NCBI GenBank assembly: GCA_023425025.1
Contig: JAFADG010000021.1
Location: forward strand, 9,263-73,262
DNA length: 64,000 nt
Direction: 5' to 3'
Origin: Bacillota bacterium
GTDB lineage: Bacteria > Bacillota > Clostridia > Christensenellales > Aristaeellaceae
Shown: piece by piece, positions 18,828 through 27,327 of the stretch
How the letters are laid out: each line of letters starts with the position of its first letter
Position numbering within the stretch: the stretch's first letter is position 1
Position numbers and translations under genes: made by a program
Notes under the pieces: model-generated
Seen by the model: the letters and a program-made list of their open reading frames with translations, nothing else
What the model was told of the DNA's origin: nothing
Database searches by the model: none

Positions 18828-20393
18828 TTAAGCCTCCTTTTTGTGCAGCACATATTCAATGGAATCCGACAGCGCCTGCCAGCTGGCGGCGATAATGTCG
18901 GTGGACACGCCAACGGTGGTCCAGGTGGATTCCCCGTCGCTGGATTCAATAAGGACCCGGACCCTGGAGGCGGTGGCCGCCCGGCCCGTGAGCACGCGAA
19001 CCTTGTAATCGATCAGGCGGACCCTGGTAAGTTCCGGATAGAACACGGACAGTGCCTTGCGCAGCGCCATGTCCAGGGCGTGAACAGGGCCGTTTCCCAT
19101 GGCGGCAGTGGTTTCCTGCTGCCCATCCACCGCAATGGAGAGCATGGCGGAAGCGCTCTTGTCCCCATCGTGGGAAGGATATTCGCCGCTGATGCGGTAC
19201 ATGCCCAAAGCAAAGTGGGGCACGAAGCGCCGCAGCGTTTTGGTAATCATCAATTCAAAGCTGGCGTCGGCCGCCTCAAACTGGAAGCCCTCATGCTCCA
19301 GTTCCTTCACTCTGGCTACGATTTCAGCCACCTCAGGGGAATCCTTGCTCAAGTTCGGCGCGACGGTGGAAAGTTTGGCCATCACCGTGGTGCGGCCGGA
19401 AACCTCGCTCATGAGGAAGCGCCGCTCGTTGCCCACGGCATCCGGGGAAATGTGCTCAAAGGAGCGGCTGAGCTTGCTCACCCCGTCGATGTGCATACCG
19501 CCCTTATGGGCGAAGGCGCTGGCCCCCACATAGGGCTTGCCGGAATACAGCGACATATTGCAGAGTTCCGAAATGCGGATGGCCGTATGCCTCAAGTTGG
19601 GAAGATCGCCTTTGCACTCCATGCCCATTTTCATTTGGAGGCCGGGGATAATGGCGCTCAAATCCGCGTTGCCGCAGCGCTCCCCAATGCCGGTGAAGGT
19701 GCCCTGCACCTGCACGGCGCCGGCCTTTACCGCCATCAGCGTGGAAGCCACCGCGCAGCCGGAATCGTTGTGGCAATGAATGCCCACCCGCGTGCCGGGG
19801 AACACCGCACACACCTTTTCCACTACTGTTTGAATTTCATCCGGCAGCAAGCCGCCGTTGGTATCGCACAGGCAAAGCACGTCTGCCCCGGCCTTTACCG
19901 CAGCGGAAAGCACCTGCATGGCATACTCCGGATTGTTTTTGTATCCGTCAAAAAAATGCTCCGCGTCGAAGATCACTTCCTTGCCGTGGTCCTTGAAAAA
20001 GCGGAGGGTATCATGGACCAGGCGGAGATTCTCCTCCAGGGTGGTGCACAGTACATGCGTCACGTGCAGGTCCCAGCTTTTGCCGAAGATGGCGACAGCG
20101 GGCGTATCAGCCGACAACAGGGACAGGACATTCCTGTCCTCCTCCGGCTTTGTTTCCTTGCGGCAGGTGGAGCCAAAGGCGCACAGGCGGGCATTTTTCA
20201 GGGACAGCTCATTCACCCGCTGGAAGAACTCAATGTCCTTGGGGTTGGAGCCGGGGTTGCCGGCCTCGATGTAATCCACCCCGAATTCATCCAGGGCTTT
20301 GACGATGCTCAGCTTGTCGCTGACGGAGAAGGAGATGCCTTCGCCCTGGGCGCCGTCGCGGAGTGTGCTGTCGAAGGTTTCGAGTTTCGTCAT
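18828..20393 (-). CDS. cimA: (R)-citramalate synthase
   Basis: 521 residues. It condenses pyruvate and acetyl-CoA to citramalate, giving 2-oxobutyrate for isoleucine without threonine deaminase. The HMGL-like TIM barrel opens FDSTLRDGAQGEGISFS and shows GIHCHNDSGCAVA with metal-binding histidines; the C-terminal LeuA dimer/allosteric domain is present. The GAQGEG form and the extended length separate it from LeuA at 20572. It lies between leuA and leuC in the operon. Confidence 0.95.
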   Translation of the reverse strand: MTKLETFDSTLRDGAQGEGISFSVSDKLSIVKALDEFGVDYIEAGNPGSNPKDIEFFQRVNELSLKNARLCAFGSTCRKETKPEEDRNVLSLLSADTPAVAIFGKSWDLHVTHVLCTTLEENLRLVHDTLRFFKDHGKEVIFDAEHFFDGYKNNPEYAMQVLSAAVKAGADVLCLCDTNGGLLPDEIQTVVEKVCAVFPGTRVGIHCHNDSGCAVASTLMAVKAGAVQVQGTFTGIGERCGNADLSAIIPGLQMKMGMECKGDLPNLRHTAIRISELCNMSLYSGKPYVGASAFAHKGGMHIDGVSKLSRSFEHISPDAVGNERRFLMSEVSGRTTVMAKLSTVAPNLSKDSPEVAEIVARVKELEHEGFQFEAADASFELMITKTLRRFVPHFALGMYRISGEYPSHDGDKSASAMLSIAVDGQQETTAAMGNGPVHALDMALRKALSVFYPELTRVRLIDYKVRVLTGRAATASRVRVLIESSDGESTWTTVGVSTDIIAASWQALSDSIEYVLHKKEA

Positions 20394-20424
20394 GTGTTAC
20401 CTCAATATATCAGTGGAACAACGT

Positions 20425-20485
20425 TTCGCACCTGCGGGTGCGACCAGGGCTTTCCGATCGCCCTGGACCTTCGGACGCCATGTGC
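20425..20485 (-). repeat. dispersed GC-rich repeat, short copy upstream of cimA
   Basis: The minus strand reads GCGTCCGAAGGT, then CGGAAAGCCC-TGGTCGC, then a CACC/GGTG hairpin. It matches the two ends of the repeats at 17105 and 53098 with the middle missing. Confidence 0.6.
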
Positions 20486-20509
20486 GCTTAATGCTCATTC
20501 CCCAACATA

Positions 20510-20572
20510 GGGATTCCAAAGGGATATATCCCTTTGGCGGAGAGTCCAGGGAGGCAGCGCCTCCCTGGCGGC
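20510..20572. repeat. paired perfect palindromes after leuA
   Basis: CCAAAGGGATATATCCCTTTGG (near 20517-20538) is a perfect palindrome. It is followed by CCAGGGAGGC-(3 nt)-GCCTCCCTGG. This tandem pair fills the leuA-cimA gap with the element at 20425. No T-run follows, so it is more likely a mobile or stabilising hairpin element than a terminator. Confidence 0.55.
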
Positions 20573-22074
20573 TATAGCTTGTTCATGCCGTTGATATAGG
20601 CCAGGATACTGGCTTCCACGATGTCGGTGGATAGGCCGCGGCCGGTGACCACCCGCTCGCCGCAGCGGATTTTGACAATGGCCTCGCCCTGGGCGTCCTT
20701 GCCTTCGGAGATGGTTTGAATGGAATAATCCTCCAGGGAATGGGGCTGCGCGGGAATGAGCTTATCTACGGCGTTGAAAGCGGCGTCGATGGGGCCGTCG
20801 CCCAGCGCCACCTCTTCGGTGCGCTCACCGTCGTGGAGGACGCTGACCACAGCGTTGGAAGTGACATAATTGCCGCTGTTGACGGTGAAGCGCTCCAGCT
20901 TGTAGCCGGTATGGTCCGTCGCCTCCGACAGCCGGTTCACCGCCAGAGCTTCCAAGTCGAAATCCGACACGGACTTTTTGCGGTCGCACAGGTCCTTGAA
21001 TCTTGCAAACAGCTGATCCAGCTCTTCCTTTTGCAGCACATAGCCCAGGGCGCTCAAGCGCTCTTCCACGGCATGGCGGCCGCTATGCTTGCCCAGCACC
21101 ATGCGGTTTTGCATGAGTCCGATGGATTCGGGGGTCATGATCTCATAGGTGGCCCGGTTGGCCATCACCCCGTGCTGGTGGATGCCGGCTTCGTGGGCAA
21201 AGGCGTTTTGCCCCACCACCGCCTTGTTCATGGGCGCGTTGACGCCCAGTATGCTGTACACCAGGCGGCTGACGGGTGAAATGCGGGTGGAATCCACCCC
21301 GCAGGCCATGGGATACAGGTCGGGGCGGGTATGCATGGCCATCACGATCTCTTCCAGGGCCGCGTTGCCGGCCCGCTCGCCAATGCCGTTGACGGTGCAT
21401 TCCACCTGCCCGGCCCCGGCTATGACGGCGGAGAGGGAATTGGCAACCGCCAGGCCCAGGTCGTTGTGGCAGTGTACGGAGAGGGTGATCGCGTCAATAT
21501 TCTCCACGTGCTGCTTCAAATACTGGATCATGGCCGCCATCTCGGCCGGTGTGGCATAACCCACCGTATCCGGGATGTTGATGACGCATGCGCCGGCGCG
21601 AATGGCCGCATCCACCGCCTTGGCCAGAAAGGCCGGCTCGGAGCGCATGGCATCCTCGGCGGAAAATTCCACCTGGAGGCAGAGATTGCGGGCGTAGGCC
21701 ACCATGGAAGAGATTGCCGCCAACACATCCTCCTCGCTCATCTTCAGCTTGTACTGCATGTGGGTGGGCGAGGTGGCCAGGAAGGTGTGGATGAGGGGTG
21801 ATTTGGCCTCACGCACCGCGTTCCAGGCCGCGTCGATATCCTTTTTCGTGGCGCGGGAGAGGCTGGCCACGGTACAGTTTTTGAGGCTTCTTGCAATGGT
21901 CTGCACAGACTCAAAATCCCCCTGGGAGGCGATGGCGAAGCCCGCCTCGATGACATCCACCTTCATGCGCTCCAGCGCCTGGGCGATCTCAATCTTTTCC
22001 GCCAGGTCCATGCTGCAGCCGGGAGCCTGTTCCCCATCCCTCAAGGTTGTATCAAATATTTTGACCTGCTTCAT
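20572..22074 (-). CDS. leuA: 2-isopropylmalate synthase
   Basis: 500 residues. It condenses 2-oxoisovalerate with acetyl-CoA, the first committed step to leucine. The barrel shows IFDTTLRDGEQAPG, VHCHNDLGLAVANS and NGIGERAGNAALEE; the C-terminal regulatory domain ends in STDIVEASILAY. Two ATGs are possible; the one at 22074 is 9 nt from AGGAG, while the one at 22080 is only 3 nt away. The start lies inside the end of ilvD. Confidence 0.97.
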   Translation of the reverse strand: MKQVKIFDTTLRDGEQAPGCSMDLAEKIEIAQALERMKVDVIEAGFAIASQGDFESVQTIARSLKNCTVASLSRATKKDIDAAWNAVREAKSPLIHTFLATSPTHMQYKLKMSEEDVLAAISSMVAYARNLCLQVEFSAEDAMRSEPAFLAKAVDAAIRAGACVINIPDTVGYATPAEMAAMIQYLKQHVENIDAITLSVHCHNDLGLAVANSLSAVIAGAGQVECTVNGIGERAGNAALEEIVMAMHTRPDLYPMACGVDSTRISPVSRLVYSILGVNAPMNKAVVGQNAFAHEAGIHQHGVMANRATYEIMTPESIGLMQNRMVLGKHSGRHAVEERLSALGYVLQKEELDQLFARFKDLCDRKKSVSDFDLEALAVNRLSEATDHTGYKLERFTVNSGNYVTSNAVVSVLHDGERTEEVALGDGPIDAAFNAVDKLIPAQPHSLEDYSIQTISEGKDAQGEAIVKIRCGERVVTGRGLSTDIVEASILAYINGMNKL

Positions 22075-23737
22075 AATCATCTGCTCCTTCTTTCAATACG
22101 GCGCCCTGATCCGCCGACGATACCATGGCCGCGTAGCGCTTCAGGTAGCCCGACAGCGGAGCGCGCTTCGGGGCCTCAAAGGAAGCCCGCCGGGAAGCGA
22201 TTTCCGCCTCGGGCAAAGTAAGGCTAAGTCGTTTGCCTGGAATGTCGATTTCGATCAGGTCCCCCTCCTGAACAAGGGCGATGAGCCCGCCCGCGGCGGC
22301 CTCGGGGGAAATGTGTCCGATAGCTGCCCCCCGTGTCGCACCGGAAAATCGGCCGTCGGTGATGAGCGCCACGGATGTATCCAGCCCCATGCCGGCGATG
22401 GCGGAGGTGGGGCCCAGCATTTCCCGCATGCCGGGGCCGCCGGCCGGGCCTTCGTAGCGGATGACCACCACGTCGCCCTCCTTGATCTTGCCGTCGTAGA
22501 TGGCGGTGATGGCCTTGTCTTCACCGTCAAACACCCGGGCAGGGCCGGTATGGCGCAGCATTTCGGGGGCTACGGCGCTTTGCTTGACCACCGCGCCGCC
22601 AGAGCATAAGTTGCCAAAGAGTACGGCCAGGCCGCCCGCGGGCGAATAAGGCGTTTCCCAGGGCCGGATCACCTGCGGGTCCAGCAGCTTCACATCCACC
22701 AGGTTTTCATCCACGGTCCTGCCGGTAACGGTCATGCAGTTGCCGTTCAGCAAGCCCATTTTGTTCAGCTCCCCCATCACCGCCGGAATGCCGCCGGCCT
22801 GGTGCAGGTCCTGCACGTGGTGCTTGCCGGCCGGGGCCAGCTTGCACAGGTTGGGCGTCTTTTGGCTGACCTCGTTGATTCTGGAGAGGGGGAAGGGCGC
22901 GCCGGCCTCCACGGCAATGGCCTTTAAATGCAGCGCGGTGTTGGTGGAGCAGCCCAGGGCCATATCTACCACCAAGGCGTTTTCAATGGACTTTTCGTTG
23001 AGGATATCCCGGGCGCAGATGTTCTTCTCCAACAGCTCCATGATCTTCATGCCGGCTTCCTTGGCCAGGCGCGTCCTCGCGGCGTATACCGCCGGGATCG
23101 TGCCGTTGCCGGGGAGGCCCAGGCCGATGACTTCGGTGAGGCAATTCATGGAGTTGGCGGTGAACATGCCCGAGCAGGAGCCGCAGCCGGGGCAGACCTC
23201 GTTTTCAATGCACGCCAGTTCCTCTTCGTTGATGGTGCCGGCCTTAAAGGCGCCCACCGCCTCGAAGGAGCTGTTCAGGTCCTTGCCGTTTAGCGAAAGC
23301 ATGGGCCCGCCGGATACGAAGATGGTGGGCAGGTTCAGCCGCGCCGCGGCCATCAGCATCCCCGGCACCACCTTGTCGCAGTTGGGGATGAACACCAGCG
23401 CGTCAAAGGCGTGGGCCCGGGCCATGCACTCGACGGTGTCGGCAATCAACTCCCTGGTGCACAGGGAATAGCGCATGCCCTCGTGCCCCATGGCGATGCC
23501 GTCGCACACGGCGATGGTGTTGAACTCAAAGGGCGTGCCGCCGGCCATCAGCACGCCATCCTTGACAGCCCTGGCGATCTGCTGCAGATGGGTATGGCCG
23601 GGCACGACCTCGGTAAAGGAGTTGACGATGCCGATAAAAGGCTTTTTCAGCTGCGCATCGGAATACCCGCAGGCTTTCAGCAGCGCCCGGTGGGGGGTGC
23701 GCTCAGGTCCTTTCTTTACGGCGTCGGATCGGCTCAT
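22052..23737 (-). CDS. ilvD: dihydroxy-acid dehydratase
   Basis: 561 residues. It dehydrates dihydroxy-isovalerate or -methylvalerate to the 2-oxo acids. The iron-sulfur cysteines are in FIPNCDKVVPGM and CPGCGSCSGMFTANSMN, and GRFSGATRG is in the C-terminal part. Its start overlaps the ilvC stop by one base, and its end overlaps the leuA start. Confidence 0.98.
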   Translation of the reverse strand: MSRSDAVKKGPERTPHRALLKACGYSDAQLKKPFIGIVNSFTEVVPGHTHLQQIARAVKDGVLMAGGTPFEFNTIAVCDGIAMGHEGMRYSLCTRELIADTVECMARAHAFDALVFIPNCDKVVPGMLMAAARLNLPTIFVSGGPMLSLNGKDLNSSFEAVGAFKAGTINEEELACIENEVCPGCGSCSGMFTANSMNCLTEVIGLGLPGNGTIPAVYAARTRLAKEAGMKIMELLEKNICARDILNEKSIENALVVDMALGCSTNTALHLKAIAVEAGAPFPLSRINEVSQKTPNLCKLAPAGKHHVQDLHQAGGIPAVMGELNKMGLLNGNCMTVTGRTVDENLVDVKLLDPQVIRPWETPYSPAGGLAVLFGNLCSGGAVVKQSAVAPEMLRHTGPARVFDGEDKAITAIYDGKIKEGDVVVIRYEGPAGGPGMREMLGPTSAIAGMGLDTSVALITDGRFSGATRGAAIGHISPEAAAGGLIALVQEGDLIEIDIPGKRLSLTLPEAEIASRRASFEAPKRAPLSGYLKRYAAMVSSADQGAVLKEGADDYEAGQNI

Positions 23738-24741
23738 TACTTTTCCTCCTTCGGTTTTTGCCAGCTCATCTTGGCCCGCAGCTCCGCGCCCGTCTTTTCC
23801 ACCAGGCTTTCCTGGCCGGCACGCCGCATGGCGTTGAAGGCAGGCCTGTTCACCTGGTTTTCCAAAATCCAGTTGCGGGCGAAGGTGCCGTTTTGGATTT
23901 CCGTGAGCACCTTCTTCATTTCCTTCTTCGTCTCATCGGTGATGATGCGGGGGCCGGTTACGTAGTCGCCATATTCCGCCGTGTCGGAAATGGAGTAGCG
24001 CATGAAGTTCATGCCGCCGGCCACCACCAGGTCGATGATCAGCTTCATTTCATGCACGCATTCAAAGTAGGCGCTTTCCGGCTGGTAGCCCGCCTCCACC
24101 AGGGTGTCAAAGCCCGCCTTCATCAGGGCCGTGACGCCGCCGCAGAGTACCGCCTGCTCGCCGAAAAGGTCCGTCTCGGTTTCTTCCCGGAAGGTGGTTT
24201 CCAATATGCCGGCCCTGGCGCCGCCGATGCCGGCCGCGTAAGCCAGCGCAATGCCCTTGGCGGTGCCGTCGGGGTCCTGGTGCACGGCGATCAGGCAGGG
24301 CACGCCCTTGCCCTCCTGATACTGGCTGCGCACGGTATGGCCGGGGCCCTTGGGCGCGATCATGATAACCGCCACATCCTGGGGCACGACGATCTGGCCG
24401 AAGTGGATATTGAAGCCATGGGCAAAGGCCAATGTTTTGCCGGGTTTCAAATAAGGAGCGATGTCATTTTTGTACAGGGCAGCCTGCTTTTCATCATTGA
24501 CAAGGATCATGATCACATCGGCAGCCGCCACGGCATCAGCGGTGAGCATAACCTCAAGCCCTGCTTCCCTGGCCGCCGCCGCTGATTTGGAACCCCTGTA
24601 CAAGCCTACCACTACATCGTATCCGCTGTCATGCAGGTTCAGCGCGTGGGCGTGGCCCTGGCTGCCATAGCCAATGACGGCCACCTTTTTGCCCTTTAAA
24701 AAGCTCGCGTCACAATCCGGTCCGTAGTACATCTTCGCCAT
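23737..24741 (-). CDS. ilvC: ketol-acid reductoisomerase
   Basis: 334 residues, class I length. It isomerises and reduces acetolactate with NAD(P)H and Mg2+. The Rossmann motif is GYGSQGHAHALNL (about 24-36); the knotted C-terminal domain shows FGEQAVLCGG and the ligands in AYFECVHEMKLI. I chose ATG 24741 over 24750 because the family begins MAKMYY and AGGAGG lies 10 bp upstream. Confidence 0.98.
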   Translation of the reverse strand: MAKMYYGPDCDASFLKGKKVAVIGYGSQGHAHALNLHDSGYDVVVGLYRGSKSAAAAREAGLEVMLTADAVAAADVIMILVNDEKQAALYKNDIAPYLKPGKTLAFAHGFNIHFGQIVVPQDVAVIMIAPKGPGHTVRSQYQEGKGVPCLIAVHQDPDGTAKGIALAYAAGIGGARAGILETTFREETETDLFGEQAVLCGGVTALMKAGFDTLVEAGYQPESAYFECVHEMKLIIDLVVAGGMNFMRYSISDTAEYGDYVTGPRIITDETKKEMKKVLTEIQNGTFARNWILENQVNRPAFNAMRRAGQESLVEKTGAELRAKMSWQKPKEEK

Positions 24742-24755
24742 AAAAATCACTCCTC

Positions 24756-25259
24756 CTAATTATCTGTCAACACATATCCGCCGCGGCCGATGGCCGTAAC
24801 GCCTGTGCGGCATAGCTCAATGATCCCCAGTGGTTCCAGAAAGGCGATAAAGGCATCCAGCTTATCCTTTTCCCCGGTCAGCTCCATGGTCATGGTGACG
24901 GGGGTCAAATCAATAACCTTGGCCCGAAACACCGTCACCGCTTCCAGCACCTGGCTGCGGGTGCCTGGGGCCGCCTGGACCTTGATCAATAGCAACTCCC
25001 TGGCCACGGTCTTGTTCAGGTCCATCAGCTCCACGATTTTTGTGTCGTGCAGCTTTTCCAGCTGCCTGACGATCTGCTCCCGCACATACGCGTCCCCCGT
25101 GGCCGTGATCGTCACCCGGGAAATATGGGAATCCTGCGTTTCCCCGACAGAAAGGCTGTCGATGTTGAAGCCGCGGCGGGCAAACAGGCCGGAAATGCGG
25201 GTCAGGACACCGGATTCGTTGCTCACCAGCATGGAGAGTATGAATCTTCCGTTTTCCAT
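24756..25259 (-). CDS. ilvN: acetolactate synthase small (regulatory) subunit
   Basis: 167 residues. The N-terminal ACT domain (SMLVSNESGVLTRISGLFARRGFN) binds valine for feedback control of IlvB; the C-terminal domain ends EPLGIIELCRTGVTAIGRG. It starts 4 bp after ilvB. Full-length IlvH/IlvN type. Confidence 0.97.
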   Translation of the reverse strand: MENGRFILSMLVSNESGVLTRISGLFARRGFNIDSLSVGETQDSHISRVTITATGDAYVREQIVRQLEKLHDTKIVELMDLNKTVARELLLIKVQAAPGTRSQVLEAVTVFRAKVIDLTPVTMTMELTGEKDKLDAFIAFLEPLGIIELCRTGVTAIGRGGYVLTDN

Positions 25260-25263
25260 GTTC

Positions 25264-26931
25264 TTACCCCCTTACGATCATGTCGCGTACGGTTCCGCCG
25301 GGCGGGATCATGGGCAGCACTTTTTCGTCCCTGTGAATTCGCACATCAATGACCACCGGGCCTTTTTGCTGGAAGGCCTTATCCAGCACTGCGTCGAGCT
25401 TGTCCTTGGCTTCCAGCCGCAGCCCCTTGGCGCCAAAGGCCTGGGCCAGCAGGCAAAAATCGGTTGCCCGGTTCATGGTGGTGTTGGAGTAGCGCTTGCC
25501 GTAAAACATGGTCTGCCATTGCCGCACCATGCCCAGCACGCTGTTGTTGAGCACCACGATAATCAGGGGTAGCTGGTTGGCCACAGCGGTGGCCAATTCG
25601 TTCATGTTCATGTGGAAGCTGCCGTCGCTGGTAATCATCAATGTCTTTTTCAGATTCGTGCCGATGCACGCGCCGATGGCCGCGCCCAGGCCAAAGCCCA
25701 TGGTGCCAAGGCCCCCGGAGGTGATGAAGGTGCGGGGCCTGTGGAAGCTGTAATACTGGGCCGTCCACATTTGATGCTGGCCAACGTCGGTGGCAACAGG
25801 ATTGTCGTGAGACATGCGCTCATTCAGCGCCTGCAATACCATTTGGGGGTTCAGCCGGTTCTCATTCATTTTCAAATGATTGTCCGGCGCGGCATTGAGC
25901 TTTTCCACCTCCTGCAGCCATTCAGGGTCCTTTTCCGTAAGACCGCAAGCGTTCAGGGCGATCAGCGCTTCCTTCACGTCCGCCACCATGGCCACATAGG
26001 CGGGAATGTTTTTGCCGATCTCCGCCGGATCGATGTCGATGTGCAGTATCCTGCGGCCCTTGGCAAACTCCACCTTGTTGCCGGTGGCCCGGTCGGAAAA
26101 GCGGACGCCGACGGCGATGATCAGGTCGGACCGGTCGATGGCTTTGGAGGCGGCGTACCGGCCGTGCATGCCCGTCATGCCCAGGAACAGGGGATGGTTG
26201 TGATCGATGGCCGACAGGCCCATCATGCTGGCGCCGATGGGCGCGCCGATGGTCTCCGCCAATTGGATCAATTCCTTCCCTGCCCCCGCCAGCACCACGC
26301 CGCCGCCGGCATAGATAAAGGGCCTCGCGGAGGAAGCGATCAGCTCGGCTGCCTTTTGGACAGACTCCCTGTCCGGCTTTCCGGCCTGCACCGCCTCCTT
26401 CTTGGGCCCTTGAACATATTCGCACTCCGCCGCCTGCACATCCTTGGGGATATCCACCAGCACAGGGCCAGGCCGGCCGGCCGCTGCGATACGGAAGGCT
26501 TCCCGCATCGTATCGGCCAAACACGCCACATCCTTCACCATGAAATTGTGTTTGGTGATGGGCATGGTGATGCCTTTGATATCGACTTCCTGAAAGCTGT
26601 CCCGGCCGATCAGCGAACAGGCGACATTGCCGGTGATGGCTACCATGGGTGTGGAATCCAAATAGGCGGTGGCAATGCCGGTCACCAGGTTCGTGGCGCC
26701 GGGGCCGGAGGTGGCGATCACCACGCCGGTCTTTCCGGCAGCCCTTGCATACCCATCGGCGGCATGAGCAGCGCCCTGCTCGTGGCAGGTGATCACATGG
26801 CGCAGCCAAGGCGCATTTTTGTATAACTCATCGTAGATATTCAAGACCGCGCCGCCCGGATACCCAAATACCGTATCGACCTCAAGCTCCTTGAATACCT
26901 CCATCAGAATTTGCGCGCCGCTCAGCCTCAT
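25264..26931 (-). CDS. ilvB: acetolactate synthase large (catalytic) subunit
   Basis: 555 residues. This thiamine-diphosphate enzyme makes acetolactate or acetohydroxybutyrate. The catalytic Glu lies in CHEQGAAHAADGYARA, the diphosphate/Mg2+ motif is in TSDGSFHMN...NQLPLIIVVLNN, and GYPGGAVLNIYDELY starts the Pyr domain. GAGGAGG immediately precedes the ATG and follows the attenuator hairpin. It is the first structural gene of the operon. Confidence 0.98.
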   Translation of the reverse strand: MRLSGAQILMEVFKELEVDTVFGYPGGAVLNIYDELYKNAPWLRHVITCHEQGAAHAADGYARAAGKTGVVIATSGPGATNLVTGIATAYLDSTPMVAITGNVACSLIGRDSFQEVDIKGITMPITKHNFMVKDVACLADTMREAFRIAAAGRPGPVLVDIPKDVQAAECEYVQGPKKEAVQAGKPDRESVQKAAELIASSARPFIYAGGGVVLAGAGKELIQLAETIGAPIGASMMGLSAIDHNHPLFLGMTGMHGRYAASKAIDRSDLIIAVGVRFSDRATGNKVEFAKGRRILHIDIDPAEIGKNIPAYVAMVADVKEALIALNACGLTEKDPEWLQEVEKLNAAPDNHLKMNENRLNPQMVLQALNERMSHDNPVATDVGQHQMWTAQYYSFHRPRTFITSGGLGTMGFGLGAAIGACIGTNLKKTLMITSDGSFHMNMNELATAVANQLPLIIVVLNNSVLGMVRQWQTMFYGKRYSNTTMNRATDFCLLAQAFGAKGLRLEAKDKLDAVLDKAFQQKGPVVIDVRIHRDEKVLPMIPPGGTVRDMIVRG

Positions 26932-26947
26932 TGCTGCCCCTCCTCAT

Positions 26948-26986
26948 AAAAAATCCCCCTGACCCGTGTATTCACGGTTCAGGGGG
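26948..26986 (-). terminator. ilv-leu operon attenuator
   Basis: On the minus strand CCCCCTGA-CCGTG pairs with CACGG-TCAGGGGG around an AATA loop (about 26955-26986), followed by ATTTTTT. It sits between the leader peptide stop and the ilvB ribosome site, the arrangement of a translation-coupled attenuator. Confidence 0.9.
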
Positions 26987-27007
26987 TGTTAGCATAATCC
27001 GATGTAC

Positions 27008-27130
27008 TTATGCCGCTACCATACTCCCATCCCTGCGCATACACAAAAGCCCGCCGGCGACCAGTACGTTAATTCGTACAAGGACGACAACGAGTAGAAG
27101 GCTGCCAAGGACCAGAGACAGATGGTTCAT
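27008..27130 (-). CDS. leader peptide of the ilv-leu operon
   Basis: A 40-residue ORF too short for routine gene calls. GAGGAG lies 7 nt upstream of its ATG. Its core, LLLVVVLVRINVLV, is eight leucine/valine codons followed by Arg-Ile-Asn and more. Shortage of charged tRNA-Leu or tRNA-Val would stall a ribosome here and block the hairpin at 26955. This is the logic of the E. coli ilv/leu leaders; the match rests on codon content, position and terminator, not on sequence identity. A GTACG/CGTAC hairpin inside the ORF (about 27064-27079) may be the pause stem. Confidence 0.85.
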   Translation of the reverse strand: MNHLSLVLGSLLLVVVLVRINVLVAGGLLCMRRDGSMVAA

Positions 27131-27159
27131 AAGAAACTCCTCATGGAAAAGTTTTAACT

Positions 27160-27189
27160 ACGGTAACACGGCGCGCAATGCTTTGTCAA
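27160..27189 (-). promoter_or_regulatory. promoter of the ilv-leu operon
   Basis: A perfect -35 TTGACA (27184-27189, minus strand) is 18 bp from TACCGT (27160-27165). The -10 box is weak, but the position, about 30 bp before the leader ATG, fits. Confidence 0.55.
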
Positions 27190-27327
27190 GCTAAGGATTG
27201 TATTTTAATTGTATTTGCGCGGAATCTTGCAAAAACCTTACGGATGTCTGGCTTGTATGCAAATTCTCCTGCATACGCGTGGCGAATATGCAGCTTGCCC
27301 GCACAGCCTTTGCATTTTATGGTTTGG

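Noticed and set aside
18843..20510. 555-codon plus-strand ORF
   Set aside because: Antisense to cimA, which has intact barrel and regulatory domains.
26932..27190. T-box leader for ilvB
   Set aside because: No T-box core motif or specifier-loop layout was seen; a peptide-type attenuator explains the region.
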